From NCBI GenBank assembly GCA_022496805.1, contig CM040092.1, positions 255,555-319,554 of the forward strand: a stretch of DNA of 64,000 nucleotides, written 5' to 3'. A program made the position numbers and the translations under genes. This document shows positions 1 through 11,794 of the stretch, piece after piece; within the stretch, counting starts at the first letter, position 1; every line of letters begins with the position of its first letter. The notes below the pieces were generated by a model that was not told where the DNA came from, did not search any database, and saw nothing but the letters and a program-made list of their open reading frames with translations. Source of the DNA: Pohlia nutans (taxonomy: Eukaryota; Streptophyta; Bryopsida; Bryales; Mniaceae).

Positions 1-284
1 TCATTAATGAAAAGAACAATAAGGCGGTTCCTTCCAAACAAAGTCTATATTTGTGATAAAACCCTCATCAACTATGAAACGATAATGAACGATAACTAAC
101 ATAAGTCAAATATTAAAAGAACATTTAGAATCCATAACCTACTACAAAATCAAAACAATTCTTTAACCTTCAAAACTGTCATTCTATATCAAATATAAAA
201 GTCAATTGAATTCAGTTTCCATGATCCTTATTGTCTTAAGTTTAATAGTAAGTTACTATAAATTTACTGTTTTAATATAGTAAC

Positions 285-743
285 ATGAAGAAGAGCAAAC
301 AACTTGCGATTATACTAGTACCTCTTATTGTGCTTCCAGAGCAAATCTTATCACTATTCTCATATGTAAGAAAAGAAAAACTTAAGAAAGCTGGGATCTG
401 GGATTACATAAGTCTCAAGTTACCTCAATCTGACTTAGATTTAATTCAAAAGTTCATCACAACGAGTGAATTTAGCAAAATGAGAGAAGTCTTTATTCAA
501 AAAAGAAAAGTATACCTCACTTCAGAAGTGATAGCAGAGATCTTCCACGTCACAATAGGAGGGGAGAGAATACCCTTGATAGTCAAATTTAATGAAGAAG
601 AAAAGACTAAAACCTTTGGAGAGAATGCAAATAACGCAAAGATTAATGGTGGATATGATTTGAACCAGAATGGAAATGAAGAGTTAGCAGTCTGGTTGGT
701 TTACTTAAATCAACGATTAGACTTCTATGCTATTCTTCCCTAG
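285..743 (+). CDS. Unidentified 152-codon ORF, probably a mobile-element remnant
   Basis: An ATG-initiated open frame of 152 codons in AT-rich DNA, the only sizeable frame in the left flank. I do not recognise the product. The N-terminus is hydrophobic (about residues 7-27, rich in L, I and V), followed by a charged, mostly helical-looking middle and a polar, Asn-rich tail. A stretch around residues 80-95 (SEVIAEIFHVTIGGERIP) loosely resembles the conserved core of plant transposon-associated gag-like domains, but this is only an impression. The same frame after the stop still reads as protein-like to about 1040 with several stops, which suggests a decayed longer gene rather than a small intact one. 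No TATA box or splice support was identified. Confidence 0.25.
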   Translation: MKKSKQLAIILVPLIVLPEQILSLFSYVRKEKLKKAGIWDYISLKLPQSDLDLIQKFITTSEFSKMREVFIQKRKVYLTSEVIAEIFHVTIGGERIPLIVKFNEEEKTKTFGENANNAKINGGYDLNQNGNEELAVWLVYLNQRLDFYAILP

Positions 744-2019
744 ATTGCATCAAAAGAACTTTTCTATATTGGACTGCATTCTTGGGTAGAAACACACTTT
801 GACTAGAGTCAACTAAAGTACAACTACTTATTAAGAGAATTTTCAACAAAGAAGGAACACAATTCTATGACCTTGGTTTTAACATTCGTTCTTTGTATGA
901 TTTTTACACATGTTCCAGTGATGAGAGGGGTCCCAACTCCACAACCTACATCTGGGACCATTCGTATGACAAAGAACAACCAAGGATCATGAGCATCATC
1001 GCCACCAGATTCTTTGATACAATTTTCTATTAAACCTTCATATCATTAATTACTCAAAACACCAAATTAGGAATTTTTGCACTTGGCCAAGTGCAGTGTC
1101 CGATGGCCACAATAGTGCAAAATTTGCACTTTTTTGAAATTTTACCCCCCTGAAATTTTATATATTATCAATTTAAAAATAGCAACAACACATTCATTCA
1201 TATCAATTTCTCCATGTATTAAATGAAAATTAAATATAATGAGCAATATTGTTTTATTGCGATCTAATAGAAAATCAAAACAAAACGCTTCATTTTATAT
1301 ATAAATGAAGGTACACACTACAAAGTAAACAAAATTTGCACTATTCTACTACATCAAAGAGTTCTCTCTTTAGTACTTTCTCAATCAGTACTACCACTCC
1401 ATCTCTTGAGTCTCAAGATCCACCTTAGAGGATTGAGTTTCTACTTCCTCTCATATCTTGTTCTCTAACATTGATCCCTGAGTAATGCTCTAATCTCTAA
1501 AAGGGTCCAAAGATCAACATAATCCAACGCTCTCATGACCATGGTTCCGCCACTGGAGAAGGAATGCTACTCGCGTTTACATCACCTTCTGAATTTGAGG
1601 CGAGCTGCTTATATGTGTAGTTACCATTTTCTTCCAAATGACGATACTTTACTCTCTTGAGGTCATGGTATAATTCATCAAGTCGAAGTGTCATACAATG
1701 ATCTGCCAAAGTCCATGCAAATAATAGCGTCATAAACTCTGTACTAGTAGTCTCTCCATATACAAGTCACACCATTGAGACTATTACTTAAATACTCCTC
1801 ATTGAATAAAATTAATAGGAAAAAAATTAAATTTAGCAACTCATGCTTTGAATTCATAGTACTAAACATTAAATATAGGGGGCTTTGAAGCTGTAGAGGT
1901 TCAAATTTGGATTTGAGGTTTGCATTCAACAAATCTAAGTCAAATTTGGACTTGTTTTTAACTAAACAAATACGTTTACTAAATCACTTTTACAATTTAA
2001 AAAAACCTAAGGTGGAATT
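744..2019. other. AT-rich stretch without a recognisable gene
   Basis: No convincing coding region. At 1052-1086 there is a 35-base stretch whose inverse lies at 28300-28334, listed separately. The short minus-strand frames at 1533-1932 show no family resemblance and have the composition expected by chance. Confidence 0.4.
1052..1086 (+). repeat. Left copy of a dispersed inverted repeat (partner at 28300-28334)
   Basis: The core GGAATTTTTGCACTTGG reappears as its reverse complement at 28300-28316, and the match extends outward through AATTAGG and AAACAC with a few mismatches, about 32 bases in all. The two copies lie outside the CACTA element on opposite sides of it. They may be the ends of an older element of about 4.4 kb into which the CACTA element jumped, or simply two unrelated insertions of one dispersed family. 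No target-site duplication was found. Confidence 0.35.
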
Positions 2020-3420
2020 TCAAGGCCATCGATTCCTAGAGACCGTATTGTTTTGTATTGCATTCAAATCATAAAACCCTGTAGCCAATTCATATAAGCA
2101 TTGCAAAATATGCTAAATTTAGTTGATTTTAATTGCAAACCAACATGAAATTTGGGTGTTCGTAGCCTCTAAGGGCTCTAGCGTGTTGTCTGTCGTTCGA
2201 ATTGCAGAAATCCACATCAAATTCGAGCATGTATTGCAAAATCTGCTAAATATAGCAGATTTTGACTACAAGTCTCGAAATCCAACATGAAATTTGCATC
2301 CCTCTAACCTCTAAGTGCCTTAACATACTGTTTGTCTTCCAAATTGTGGAAATCTACATCAAATTCTGGCATGTATGGTAGAATCTGCTAAATTTAGCTA
2401 CATTTGTTTAAAAAACTCAGAACCCAATATGAAATTTGGGTCCCCCTAACCTTTAGGTGCCCTAACATGTTCATTTTTTGAATTGCGGAAATCTACATAA
2501 AATTTGAGCATGTATTGCAAAATTTGCTAAATTTAGCTGCTTTTGACTACAAGTCTCGAAACCCCACATGAAATTTGGGTCCCCCTAACCTCCAGGGTCC
2601 CTAATGTGTTGATTGTCGTTCGAATTGTGGAAATCTAAATGAAATTTGAGCATGTATGGCTAAATCTGCTAAATTTAGAAACTTCTGACTATAAATCTCA
2701 GAACCCGACGTGAAATTTGGGTCCCCTTAACCTCTAGGAGCCCTAAGATGTTGTTCGGCTTTCAAATTGCAAAAATGTACATAAAATTTTAGCATGTATT
2801 GCAAAATCTGCTAAATTTAGCAACTTCTGACTACAAGTCTCGGAACCTAACATGCAATTTGGGTCCCCCTAACCTCTAAAAGCCCTAAAATGTTGTTTGT
2901 GTTTTGAATTGCAGAAAACTACATCAAATTTAAGCATATATGGTAAAATCCGCTAAATTTAGCAGCTTTTGATTATAAATCACGGAACCCAACATGAAAT
3001 TTGGGTACTCCTAGCCTCTAGGGGCCCTAACGTATTGTTTGTCGTTCGAATTGCGGAAATCTAGATCAAATTTGAACATGTATGGCAAATTTTGCTAAAT
3101 TTAGCCACTTTTGACTATAAATCTCCGAACCCAATATGAAATTTGGGTCCCTCTAACCTCTAGGGGCTCTAACATGATGATTGTCTTTTGAATTTCAGAA
3201 ATGTACATCACATTTCATCATGTGTGGTATATTATGCTATATTTAGAAATGTCACAGAGAAATCTTTGACATTTAACATGAAATTTGGGTGCCCCTAACC
3301 TCTAGGGGTCCTAACGTGGAATTTTTTTTTGAATTACAGAAATTTATGAAAAATATGAATTCATAGGACTAAATATACTAAATTTAGTAGCGTATGCCTA
3401 TATGTTCGATCCAAATTCAA
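2020..3420. repeat. 142-bp tandem repeat array, about ten copies
   Basis: The landmark ATGAAATTTGGGTNCCCCTAA recurs at about 2143, 2286, 2428, 2567, 2709, 2851, 2993, 3135 and 3277, nearly always 142 bases apart. Each unit also contains a 'CTCTAGGGGCCCTAA' segment, a 'TTCGAATTGCGGAAATCTACAT' type segment and 'TGCTAAATTTAGC'. Copies differ by point changes at many positions, so the array is old or loosely homogenised. It is satellite-like but short. No open frame runs through it. It could be an internal array of a larger element rather than a free-standing satellite. Confidence 0.8.
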
Positions 3421-4839
3421 TGCTTAAAATGCAATCATACATAACTACGTGTAATTAAAAGTAGAATCAAGTGATTCAAGGCGAAAACAAAAAATGAATG
3501 AGACATTTTCGAAAATAGACGGATCTCTGATAATAATGCTTACCAAAACTTGTTATACATCACGATGTTCGCTCCAATCAAACACGCCTACAAAGAATTA
3601 AAGAAAACAAGGTTAAAATCATCATAGATATGCATTTTTTTGTAAAAATTGGTGAAAAAATATCATCTTTACATCTTAGAACGCCTATATATTGAGCTTT
3701 ACAACCTTACTAGTGTCATTTGCAAAAAATAGAGTAGTGAGAGCATGACCTTTGAGAGGTTAAATGTGAAATGTGTGGAATATGTGATGGCGTAGGCATA
3801 ATATATTAGAAATACCTAGAACGGGCTTTTAAAAAAGCCATTTCATAGTTGGACGCGCCCTCCCAAAGGACGCGTCTCCCAACCTCGTGGAGCTCCGCGG
3901 AGTTGAAAAGGCCGGCCAAGGCCGTAGCTCTTGGCCGACCAAGGCCAAGGCCCGAGGCCCTGGCTAGGCAAGGCCTGGCCCAAGGCCCTGCCAAAGGGTC
4001 TTGCTGTTTTTTCTTTATTTTTTTTAAAATTATTATTTTATTGGTTTATTAGTTTATTATTATTATTTTAGATTTTTTTATCATTCTCTATTTTTAAAAT
4101 AACTTAATTTAATTTAGTTTTTTGAAATGCTTTTCTGTTTTGATTTTATTCTTTTTTTTTTGTTTTTTTAATGTTTCTTTTGTTTTGTTGATTGTTAGGC
4201 ATTTTTTATTTTTTAATTTATTTTTAATTTTAGTTATTTATTTATTTTGCCTTTTCTTTTCTATGTTTATTTTCTTGGTGTTTTTTTTAATGTAAAATAA
4301 TCTGTTTTTCCTAGATCGTTTTTAAAATTTTAATTTTTATCAAATGAATGATTTGAATCTACATTTCCCTTTTCTCTTTTCTTCTAAGTTTTTTTTTTCC
4401 TTTACTCCAAACAATTGTTCATTTTCTAATTGATTTTGGCATCCTATGTTTTCTGTTTTTTAATTTATCAACATGGAAATAAATATAGTATTAAAATGTA
4501 CATAGCATAATACTGCAATGTAGAAGAGCACACTTTTGAAAATTGAACCCAAAGTTTATCTTCATTTAGATCCTTTCTTTTAAGTTACGAGGGAATGCCA
4601 TTTATATTCCATGAATTTTGGGACGATCGTGTCAGTACCACGTATATTGAATTTTTTTTTCTATTTAGGGTGCTTGAGTTTGGCCAAGGCAAATGTGTTG
4701 CGAAGATGAAGGTTGTGTAAGATTGGTCCATGAGTAGACGAGGAAGGCAAGACGAGCGATGATCTTGTAGAGCAAGGTGTACAAATTGCATGGAAGCATT
4801 GTGGGAGCCATCTCGTGAGGGACACAGATGGGTTGTCAA
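3421..4839. other. Non-coding flank with a GC-rich island and T-rich tract
   Basis: AT-rich DNA interrupted by a sharply GC-rich patch at 3840-3995 made of overlapping words such as CCAAGGCC, GGCCAAGG and CCCGAGGCC. It is followed by a long T-rich tract (about 4005-4480). Frames open through the island on both strands (3806-4052), but only because of the repeated GC words. The last 80 bases (4760-4839) belong to a frame that reads on across the CACTA insertion site (see 27693-27903). Confidence 0.45.
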
Positions 4840-4871
4840 CACTATAAGAAACCAGCGTTTTTTGTGATGTC
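4840..4871 (+). repeat. Left 32-bp terminal inverted repeat of the CACTA element
   Basis: It starts CACTATAAGAAACCAGCG, then a run of six T, then GTGATGTC. Aligned with the inverse of 27661-27692, 31 of 32 positions agree; the difference is T versus G at position 24. The final GATGTC is already one of the subterminal motif words. Confidence 0.95.
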
Positions 4872-5900
4872 TGCTGGCATCACGCAGATGTCCGTGAGAT
4901 GTCCCCCCTGTCACGATTGATGTCGAAGAGATGTCCGCAAATGTCTGCACTTTGTGAGAGACATCCCCGTTATCAGAGAAAATCATAGAGATGTCTGCCA
5001 TTTGACATGGGGATGTCAACGGTTTAACGTGGAGATGTCTGAGACGTCGTACACGGTGAGTGGGATGTCACACAAGACATCCCAGGAGACGTCCAACTGC
5101 CACGTCGGCAAGGGAATTTGGTTTGACTGTGAGTAACTATGTGAAAGTTACTGGGATTTTAGGTAAATTGCAGCCTGGCAGTAAAAAAATCAGCAAAAAG
5201 GGCAGGGCATACAAGTGCAAAAGAAAAAACACTCCAACCTATTTTATAATCATTTTATTCTTGACGTAATACTTCCATTTTGTATATACTAAAATACTAT
5301 AATAATATTAGAAAACTTATTAATTTTGATATCTGAAATATTTCCATTGGCTGACATTTTATGAAATTGTATACATAGTAGTCTTGTAATCTTTTAATAA
5401 TAAATTATATATGTTTCAGATTATTTTAATATTTTAATACTATAATAATCAATATCTTAATATTTTAATACTATAATAATCAATATTTTAATATTTTTTA
5501 ATAAATATTTATTATTTCCAAATATTTTAATATTTTAATATTATTATTATAATAATTTGATAATATTATATTTGAAATGTACTCAAAACTTAAGATTTAA
5601 AATGTAGGATAGTTTTCAGAATTTCTTGGAACCACAAATACGTGGATATTGTATAAATTTTATAATTTAGGACGCACCATCCACGTGGCATGAGAATTTC
5701 CACGTCAGCATAGATGACCACTGAGAGGATGTCTGCAGAACGTCTCTGACATCCAAACGTTCCAACTGACGTTCACACTGACGTCCCCAAAGACATTGTA
5801 TATGTAGCCCTCGAAGTCCACCGTGACATCCAACAGGACATCTCTGGAAATGTCTGTTCAGATGACCATGTGAATGCCACTGATGTCAACAATGACATCT
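4872..5900. promoter_or_regulatory. Left subterminal repeat region of the CACTA element
   Basis: Short words of the GATGTC/GACATC/GACGTC family recur every 10-25 bases on both strands from 4866 to about 5110 and again from 5725. In En/Spm elements the comparable subterminal zone holds multiple binding sites for the TnpA protein, so these words are the likely binding sites here (inference). The two motif-rich parts are separated by about 5130-5700, where the word is absent; 5270-5640 is very AT-rich, with a short internal repeat TATTTTAATACTATAATAAT. That block is probably a later insertion. Confidence 0.7.
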
Positions 5901-5904
5901 ACCA

Positions 5905-6480
5905 AAACATCCGCGCCGACAACGGGAATGTTCTCTGTGACGTGCCCAATGACTTTGTACATGTTACCCTCGACGTCCACATAGACATCCAGTGTGATGT
6001 CTCCTCAAATGTCTGCTCGGATGTCCACGGGAACGCCACTAATGTCCAAGCTGACATCCACCTGAACATCCGCGCCGACAACGGGAACGTTCTCTATGAC
6101 GTCCACCGTGACATCCAGGATGATGTCTCCGCAGATGTCTGCTCGGATGTCCACGGGAATGCCACTGCTGTCGAAGCTGACATCTACCAGGACATCCTGG
6201 CCGACAACGGGAACGCTCTCTATGACGTCCACCGTGACATCCAAGATGATGTCTCTGCAGATGTCTGCTCGGATGTCCACGGGAATGGCATTGATGTCCA
6301 AGCTGACATCCACCAGAACATCCGCGCCGACAACGGGAACGTTCTCTATGACGTCCACCGTGACATCCAGGATGATGTCTCCGCAGATGTCTGCTCGGAT
6401 GTCCACGGGAATGCCAGTGATGTCCAAGCTGACATGTACCAGAACATCCGCGCCGACAACTGGAACGTTCTCTATGACAT
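5905..6480. repeat. 126-bp tandem array made of GACATC-family words
   Basis: The landmark GCCGACAACGGGAA lies at 5915, 6074, 6200, 6326 and 6452. The last four are exactly 126 bases apart; the first interval is 159, that copy carrying 33 extra bases. Every unit contains about eight GACATC, GATGTC or GACGTC words. Because 126 is divisible by three and the unit lacks stops in several frames, long frames open on both strands (for example 5870-6574); these are not evidence of a protein. The array lies just outside the 3' end of the transposase gene. Confidence 0.85.
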
Positions 6481-6788
6481 CCTCGCAAACGTACAAAACG
6501 TCTATGCTGATAAGAAACAAACATTTCGCTCATTCCTTCGGCGGTTCAGTGCGACGTCCTTACTAACGCCCTGATATCGTGGACAACATTCTCGCTGATC
6601 CTGTGTATGTCAGTGTCATGTACAATCTCTGGACAATGCGATGAGGCTGGGCTGCCTTCTACAAATACTTGAATTACGTTGCTCATTTGTACATATATTT
6701 ACGTAGCACGTACGCTGATTACTGTACGTTATGGACACTGTAGTACTGCAACAGAGATGTGGAACACGAAAAACTATACATGTTAGTG
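6481..6788. other. Spacer between the 126-bp array and the transposase gene
   Basis: No gene seen. The array decays here and the sequence becomes unique. It should hold the 3' untranslated end of the minus-strand transposase gene, but no clear polyadenylation signal was recognised. Confidence 0.3.
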
Positions 6789-9700
6789 TCATTCCTCCTC
6801 TTCAATCTGGGATGCCCTTGTATTTGTTGGTGCTGTCACATAGCTGCCGCCAACGGGAGCAGGTTCTCTCATCGCTTCCGTTTCCAACATCTGCGGTTGC
6901 AAGCCTACAAAGTCATCGTCGTTACCCACGGCGACCACGGTGGGTCCGGGTTCTGCACGTTGCACTGCCAGACGTCTGCCTCTAACGTCAGTGCGACACA
7001 CAATCTTCCATCTTGTTCTCGTCGGATCATCGGAGAAGAATACTTGTTGGCAGTGCAAGGGAAATGCAAATGAATCGGGATGCACCCTGTTGTCCATGTG
7101 CTCGAAGTTCGCCACACTAAAACCGTACCTATCACGTTCAATGTTGGGGAATCGTGCATCACGTGCGGCTCTAACCCATTCGCACAGCAGCACCGTTGTG
7201 CAGTGATTACGGTAATCCAGCTCCAATATTTCTTCTATGTATCCTACATGTTCCGCGGTGCGTTCAATCGGCCGCCCATTGCGAATCCCCCATCGAAGCT
7301 GTTGTGTGAAGGCGGCTACCACACAACTGTCGCGTGTAACAAGTCCGCCTTCGGAACTGCGCACACGCAAGTGCATCCCGAATGTGTGCATTTGCCGGTG
7401 TGACCTTGCGTACCGCTCCGGCGGACATGAGTATTGTAGCATGTCGTCGTGCACGACCTCACCGGCACGCTGCGCATGTTGCACACGAGCCTTCAGCCAA
7501 TCTGTAAAAGGGGGTAGGTCGCTTAGTTCGGGTGGGTATGGTACTAGTCGACCAGGGCGCTGACGCCTTCTTTGGCTCCAAAATGCCTCGCGCTCTTCCC
7601 ACCTGCAACCCCTTGCTACGACGTATTCCCTGTGCAGTGCTCCACACATCTCTTGTTAGTATTGTGGTCGGTGATTCTACTGCAACACAAACAGAGCAGT
7701 GCCCACCGGATTTGGAACGAGCAGCCCACTGTTCTAACCCTGCACTGTGACTATGGACGTCTACTGCGACATCTGCAGTGACATGTCCTGATGTTTACGA
7801 GACGTCCACCCGTGCTGCGAGATGTCACTGACTACATGTCGGACATTTTGACAGCACTGCTGACAGGACTGCAGTACTGATCTGCACTAGACTAGCACAA
7901 CATACACATTTCTGTCGTGGGCGCTGCTCATGTTCGTAGTTCTGTAGGTGAAGTGCTCACTCTCGCCACGGTTCCAAGCATGGTGCGTTGTCGATGACGA
8001 ATGAATGTGCGTGTCCGCGCACCTCGTCCGACATTCTGCGCCTCCTCTGTTCATTTTGCCGCAACACCTCGTCATTCATAGTTGCATCTTCATTCGGGTC
8101 CCATACACGGTGTGTTGTTGCCCTATGCCGTTTCATGTACTCCGTGCAGAACCCCAATGTGTCCTCCAGACGGTACCCTTCTGCTATGCTGCCCTCTGGA
8201 TGTGCGTAGGTCCGGACGTAGTCTTTCAGCGTCTTCATGTATCTCTCGATCGGATACATCCATCTACAGTGGACAGGTCCGCATATGAACAATTGCTCCA
8301 CAAGATGCACAGGAAGATGTGCCATTACGTTCAAAAACGTGGGTGGGAACTCCTTCTCCATGACGCATGTCGCCATTATCACGTCTCGCATGAGAGCCTG
8401 CTCGCCGTCTTCTCGTACCTCTTTCTCACAAATTCTCTGGAACACTCTACACATCTTGATGATTGCCAAGCGCACCTCTTCGTCCAGCACGCTTCGAACG
8501 GCCACCGGTAGTATCTACAGCAGCCACAAATGCGCACATTGTTTACATGTTAACATACAAATACAGTGATCCCCATACCAGGTATGCTTGGAATACCGGC
8601 TCTGTAGTTTCATGTCCCTGTACTCTTGACAGCAGGAGCACGGACGATGTCTATCGTAACATCCCCAACGTTGTGGCGGATGTCAGTGGTAACGTGCAGA
8701 TGTCCCTGTGTGACGGCGGATGTCTGTGCTAACGTCCCGAGAGAGGCGTAGGACGTCCACAAACGTCCGTTATACAAAACAGTGGTTCCTTCTATTCTGC
8801 AACTTCTTATTGTTGTGCGCCGCGCGACTATTATTACAGCACTAACCATGTGTATAATCCGGAATACGGTCAATGCAGTACCTGCTGCATGAGGACATGA
8901 TAGTCGTGGGTCTTCATGTATTGAAGTTTTCCGTCCACGAGCCGCTTGTGAATGGCGCCCACGTAGTTCGTTGGTGTGCGGATATTTGACACTATCTGCA
9001 CAAACTGCTTCCTCTCCTCCGGCTTCAATATGTACGGGGCACGCGGCATGTAGAATTCATCACCGTGTCGTCGTGGAGGCTGCAGCCAAAGCTCTTCGCG
9101 GATGTTCAAGTCCTCCACATCTTGCCGACTGCCTGGGCTGTCGTTCATACCAAAAAAAAGTCTTCAATATGTTCTCGCACAAATTCTTCTCACAATGCAT
9201 GACGTCCAAGACGTGCCGAACCTTCAAATGCTGTACAAAAGAAGTATTGTTTTTCATTAGAACCGTCTCCCTACTGCTTTCACTGTGCACATCTGTGGTG
9301 CAGCATTCCCTGATGTCAGAGATGTCCACGCACACGCCTTGTGTGACATCCGCTTGTCGGATAGGACATCCAACTAGACGCACGTAACATCTCGGATGTC
9401 TAAGATCACGGTACAGCAGCATGGCATTCCCTGTGAACGGCAAGGTCAGAATCACTGTACCTGCCAGTATGGGAGCTCGAAGAAAGCGCTCAGTCGCTTC
9501 ACGCCGATGCTGTGCACAGGGTCAGCCTTGCCACCTTCCGTGCCCCCGAGATCCAAGTACGATTGCCGCCATGCAGCATATCTGATAACGTCCAACCCTG
9601 AAACTGTTGCAGGCCTCGTGCCGGTCTCACGGTTGCCATTAAACCTTGTGTTTCGCCGGTACGGATGGTGACGAGCAAGATACCTCCGTATGCCGCCAAA

Positions 9701-11248
9701 CACAATCTTGGAACCTCTCGTAGTACGATCCGAACGCACAGCACCTGTCTTTGCTGACCGAGCATCTGTGTCGGGGCCACAACAAGGACAACCTTTATAT
9801 CCCTTACAGCAGAGCCCAGAGATGAGTCCGTACGCAGGAAAATCAGAGATTGTCCACATCAGCAACCCCCGTAGCCTGAAACCAGGAGACCCTTCCGGTT
9901 GGGAGTAATCGAGTGTTGTAACGCCTTGCCACAGTTTCTTCAACTCGTTCAGCAGTGGCCGCACAAACAAGTCAATATTCGTGGCCGTTGGTGACCGCTT
10001 CCCGGAGATCAAAATGCAAAGTGAAATGAAAAACTTCTTTGTGACAAAACACGGCTCCAAATTGTATATCAGGATCAACACGGGCCACGTGGACCAGTTT
10101 GTGTTGCTCAACTTGAAAGGATTCACGCCGTCCAACGCTAAAGCCAGCCGCATGTTCCTGCTCTTCGTGCCAAAGTTGTCGAATGCGACGTCGGTGTCGA
10201 TGTGCTTCCAAGCAGGGCTGTCAACCACCGATCGCATTATGCCGTCGTCACTGACATGCTTTGTGTAGCCCGTCAACATGGTGGCAAGCTCCGGTGACCG
10301 CCACATCTGTTTCAGTCTCGGTATGAGAGGAAAATGTCGAATCACCTTCGCCGGTATAGAGTTGTTGTCCTCCACCCAACGTGACTTCGAGCACTGTGGA
10401 CATGTATCCAACAGTGCGTGGTCACCCTCGTAAAGCACACATCCATCTGGACAGGCATGGATGATGTTGTAGTCCAAGCCCAATTTGCGGATGGTCTTCG
10501 CCGCTGCATGATGACTACGTTGTAGCTTGTTCCCTTCGGGTAGCAAGTCTTCCGACAAATAGCGCAGCAATTCCGAGGTAAAATTGTTGCTTACGCCAAA
10601 CCCAACACACATGTTCAGGATGACAATCGTGGCGGAGACAACGCTAGTCTTGGAGCCCGTGTACAGCGGAGTACTGGCTTGCTGGTACAAGTCCTCCAGG
10701 CCCTGTAGTGTGTCATTGTCCATGTCGTCCTGCGCTGGCATGTTCGGTTCGGCCACAACCTCCCTGTGCAACACATCTGCTCGGTCCAGGGCCTCCATAA
10801 CCTGCCTCTGCACAACGTGATACTCATCCAGGGGCGTCTCGGCACCGCCCACAAGCTCATCACCTTCCACATCAGCAACAAAATCGGGGACGCCGTCATT
10901 GCCGACATCGCCCGGGTCGACATCGACAACATCATCGTTGTCGTATGGGATATCCTCAACCCAAATACCGTGAGGTGGATAACCGTCCGGTGGGTCCCCA
11001 CCGATGATGGACGTCCTCAGAAACGGGTCCCTGCCCACGGACTGGAGGTGGGCTCTAATGATGTCGATCGATTTCCGGAGGCCCCCATAACAGTCCTTGC
11101 ACGGGCATCTGAACGCTCCTATATTTTGCTTCGTTGCGACCCGCAACTCCGTCTGCAGGATCAGGTCAGCCACTGGAATATGACGTAGTGCACGTCCGTC
11201 ATCTGCGAATCGAATTCGCGCCCCGCGCCGACGAAAATCCGGATGCAT
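6789..11248 (-). CDS. TNP2/TnpD-type CACTA transposase, at least five exons, probable frameshift
   Basis: Catalytic transposase of the element (Transposase_21 family). Exon 1 (11248-9461, 596 codons) starts with a transposase-associated domain containing CPCKDC (about residues 48-53). The core follows with LALALDGVNPF and SDFPAYGLISG, which supply the likely acidic catalytic residues, and a CPCC knuckle. The splice after LPYWQ leads to exon 2 at 9230 with HVLDVMHCEKNLCENIL, the family hallmark. Exon 3 runs down to 8882 (HDYHVLMQQ). Exon 4 (from 8514) begins ILPVAVRSVLDEEV and holds the DUF4218-like segment (PVHCRWMYPIERYMKTLK, PEGSIAEGY). The last exon (about 7640-6789) is DUF4216-like (RDARFPNIERDRYGF). 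Between exons 2 and 3 a run of eight T (9159-9152 on this strand) breaks the frame; seven would restore continuity with NDSPGSRQDVEDL, so this copy is probably defective unless the run is a sequencing error. Boundaries of the exon 4/5 intron are uncertain. Confidence 0.88.
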
Positions 11249-11794
11249 GTCTCCGCACTTTGCTGGAACATAGATATGTACCGTCCTATGGATGACAACA
11301 ACACTGTCGGAAATGATGTGTATGAAGGATAGAACATTGACAACAGCAGCAGACCGTGTTACGCTTTACCCAATGCTGCGATGTATGCAATGGGGATACC
11401 CCTGTTACAACAGGTACTACTGAAGTTGTAGTCACCATGTTCACGTCCACTAAAACATCCAAGGCAACATGTAGACGTCCAGCTAGACATCACGGGTGAC
11501 ATGTGCAGCGCTACGTCACTGACAACATCACAATTACAGCAGACATCACAAACATTCTTGATGACATGTAAAACATCCGAAACATCCCACACATTCATCA
11601 CGAGAACACGCGATGACACACATTCCACAAAAATCACAACCACTGCAGAAGACATGGATGGTTTACACAGTGTCTATGAACACAGAAAACCGGCATGCCC
11701 AAAAAGTTCGCCCAGAAGGTCCTCTGATCATGTGTAAGGGTGCATGACCTATAGCTGTGTACTAGCCTCATTGTTATGGGCCTTTCACAGGGCG
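11249..11794. other. Motif-rich leader or intergenic region upstream of the transposase gene
   Basis: GACATC/GACGTC words crowd 11440-11660, with runs such as ACATCACAAACATTCTTGATG. Frames on both strands are short and repetitive. It is probably 5' leader or promoter of the transposase gene, or an intron if the next ORF upstream is its first exon. Confidence 0.4.

Noticed and set aside
4585..5019. 144-codon minus-strand frame crossing the left CACTA boundary
   Set aside because: It spans host flank and TIR, so it cannot be an ancestral gene; no recognisable domain.
5870..6574. 234-codon frame on the plus strand and 171/164-codon frames on the minus strand
   Set aside because: All arise from the stop-free 126-bp repeat; openness on both strands at once and a period divisible by three explain them without a gene.
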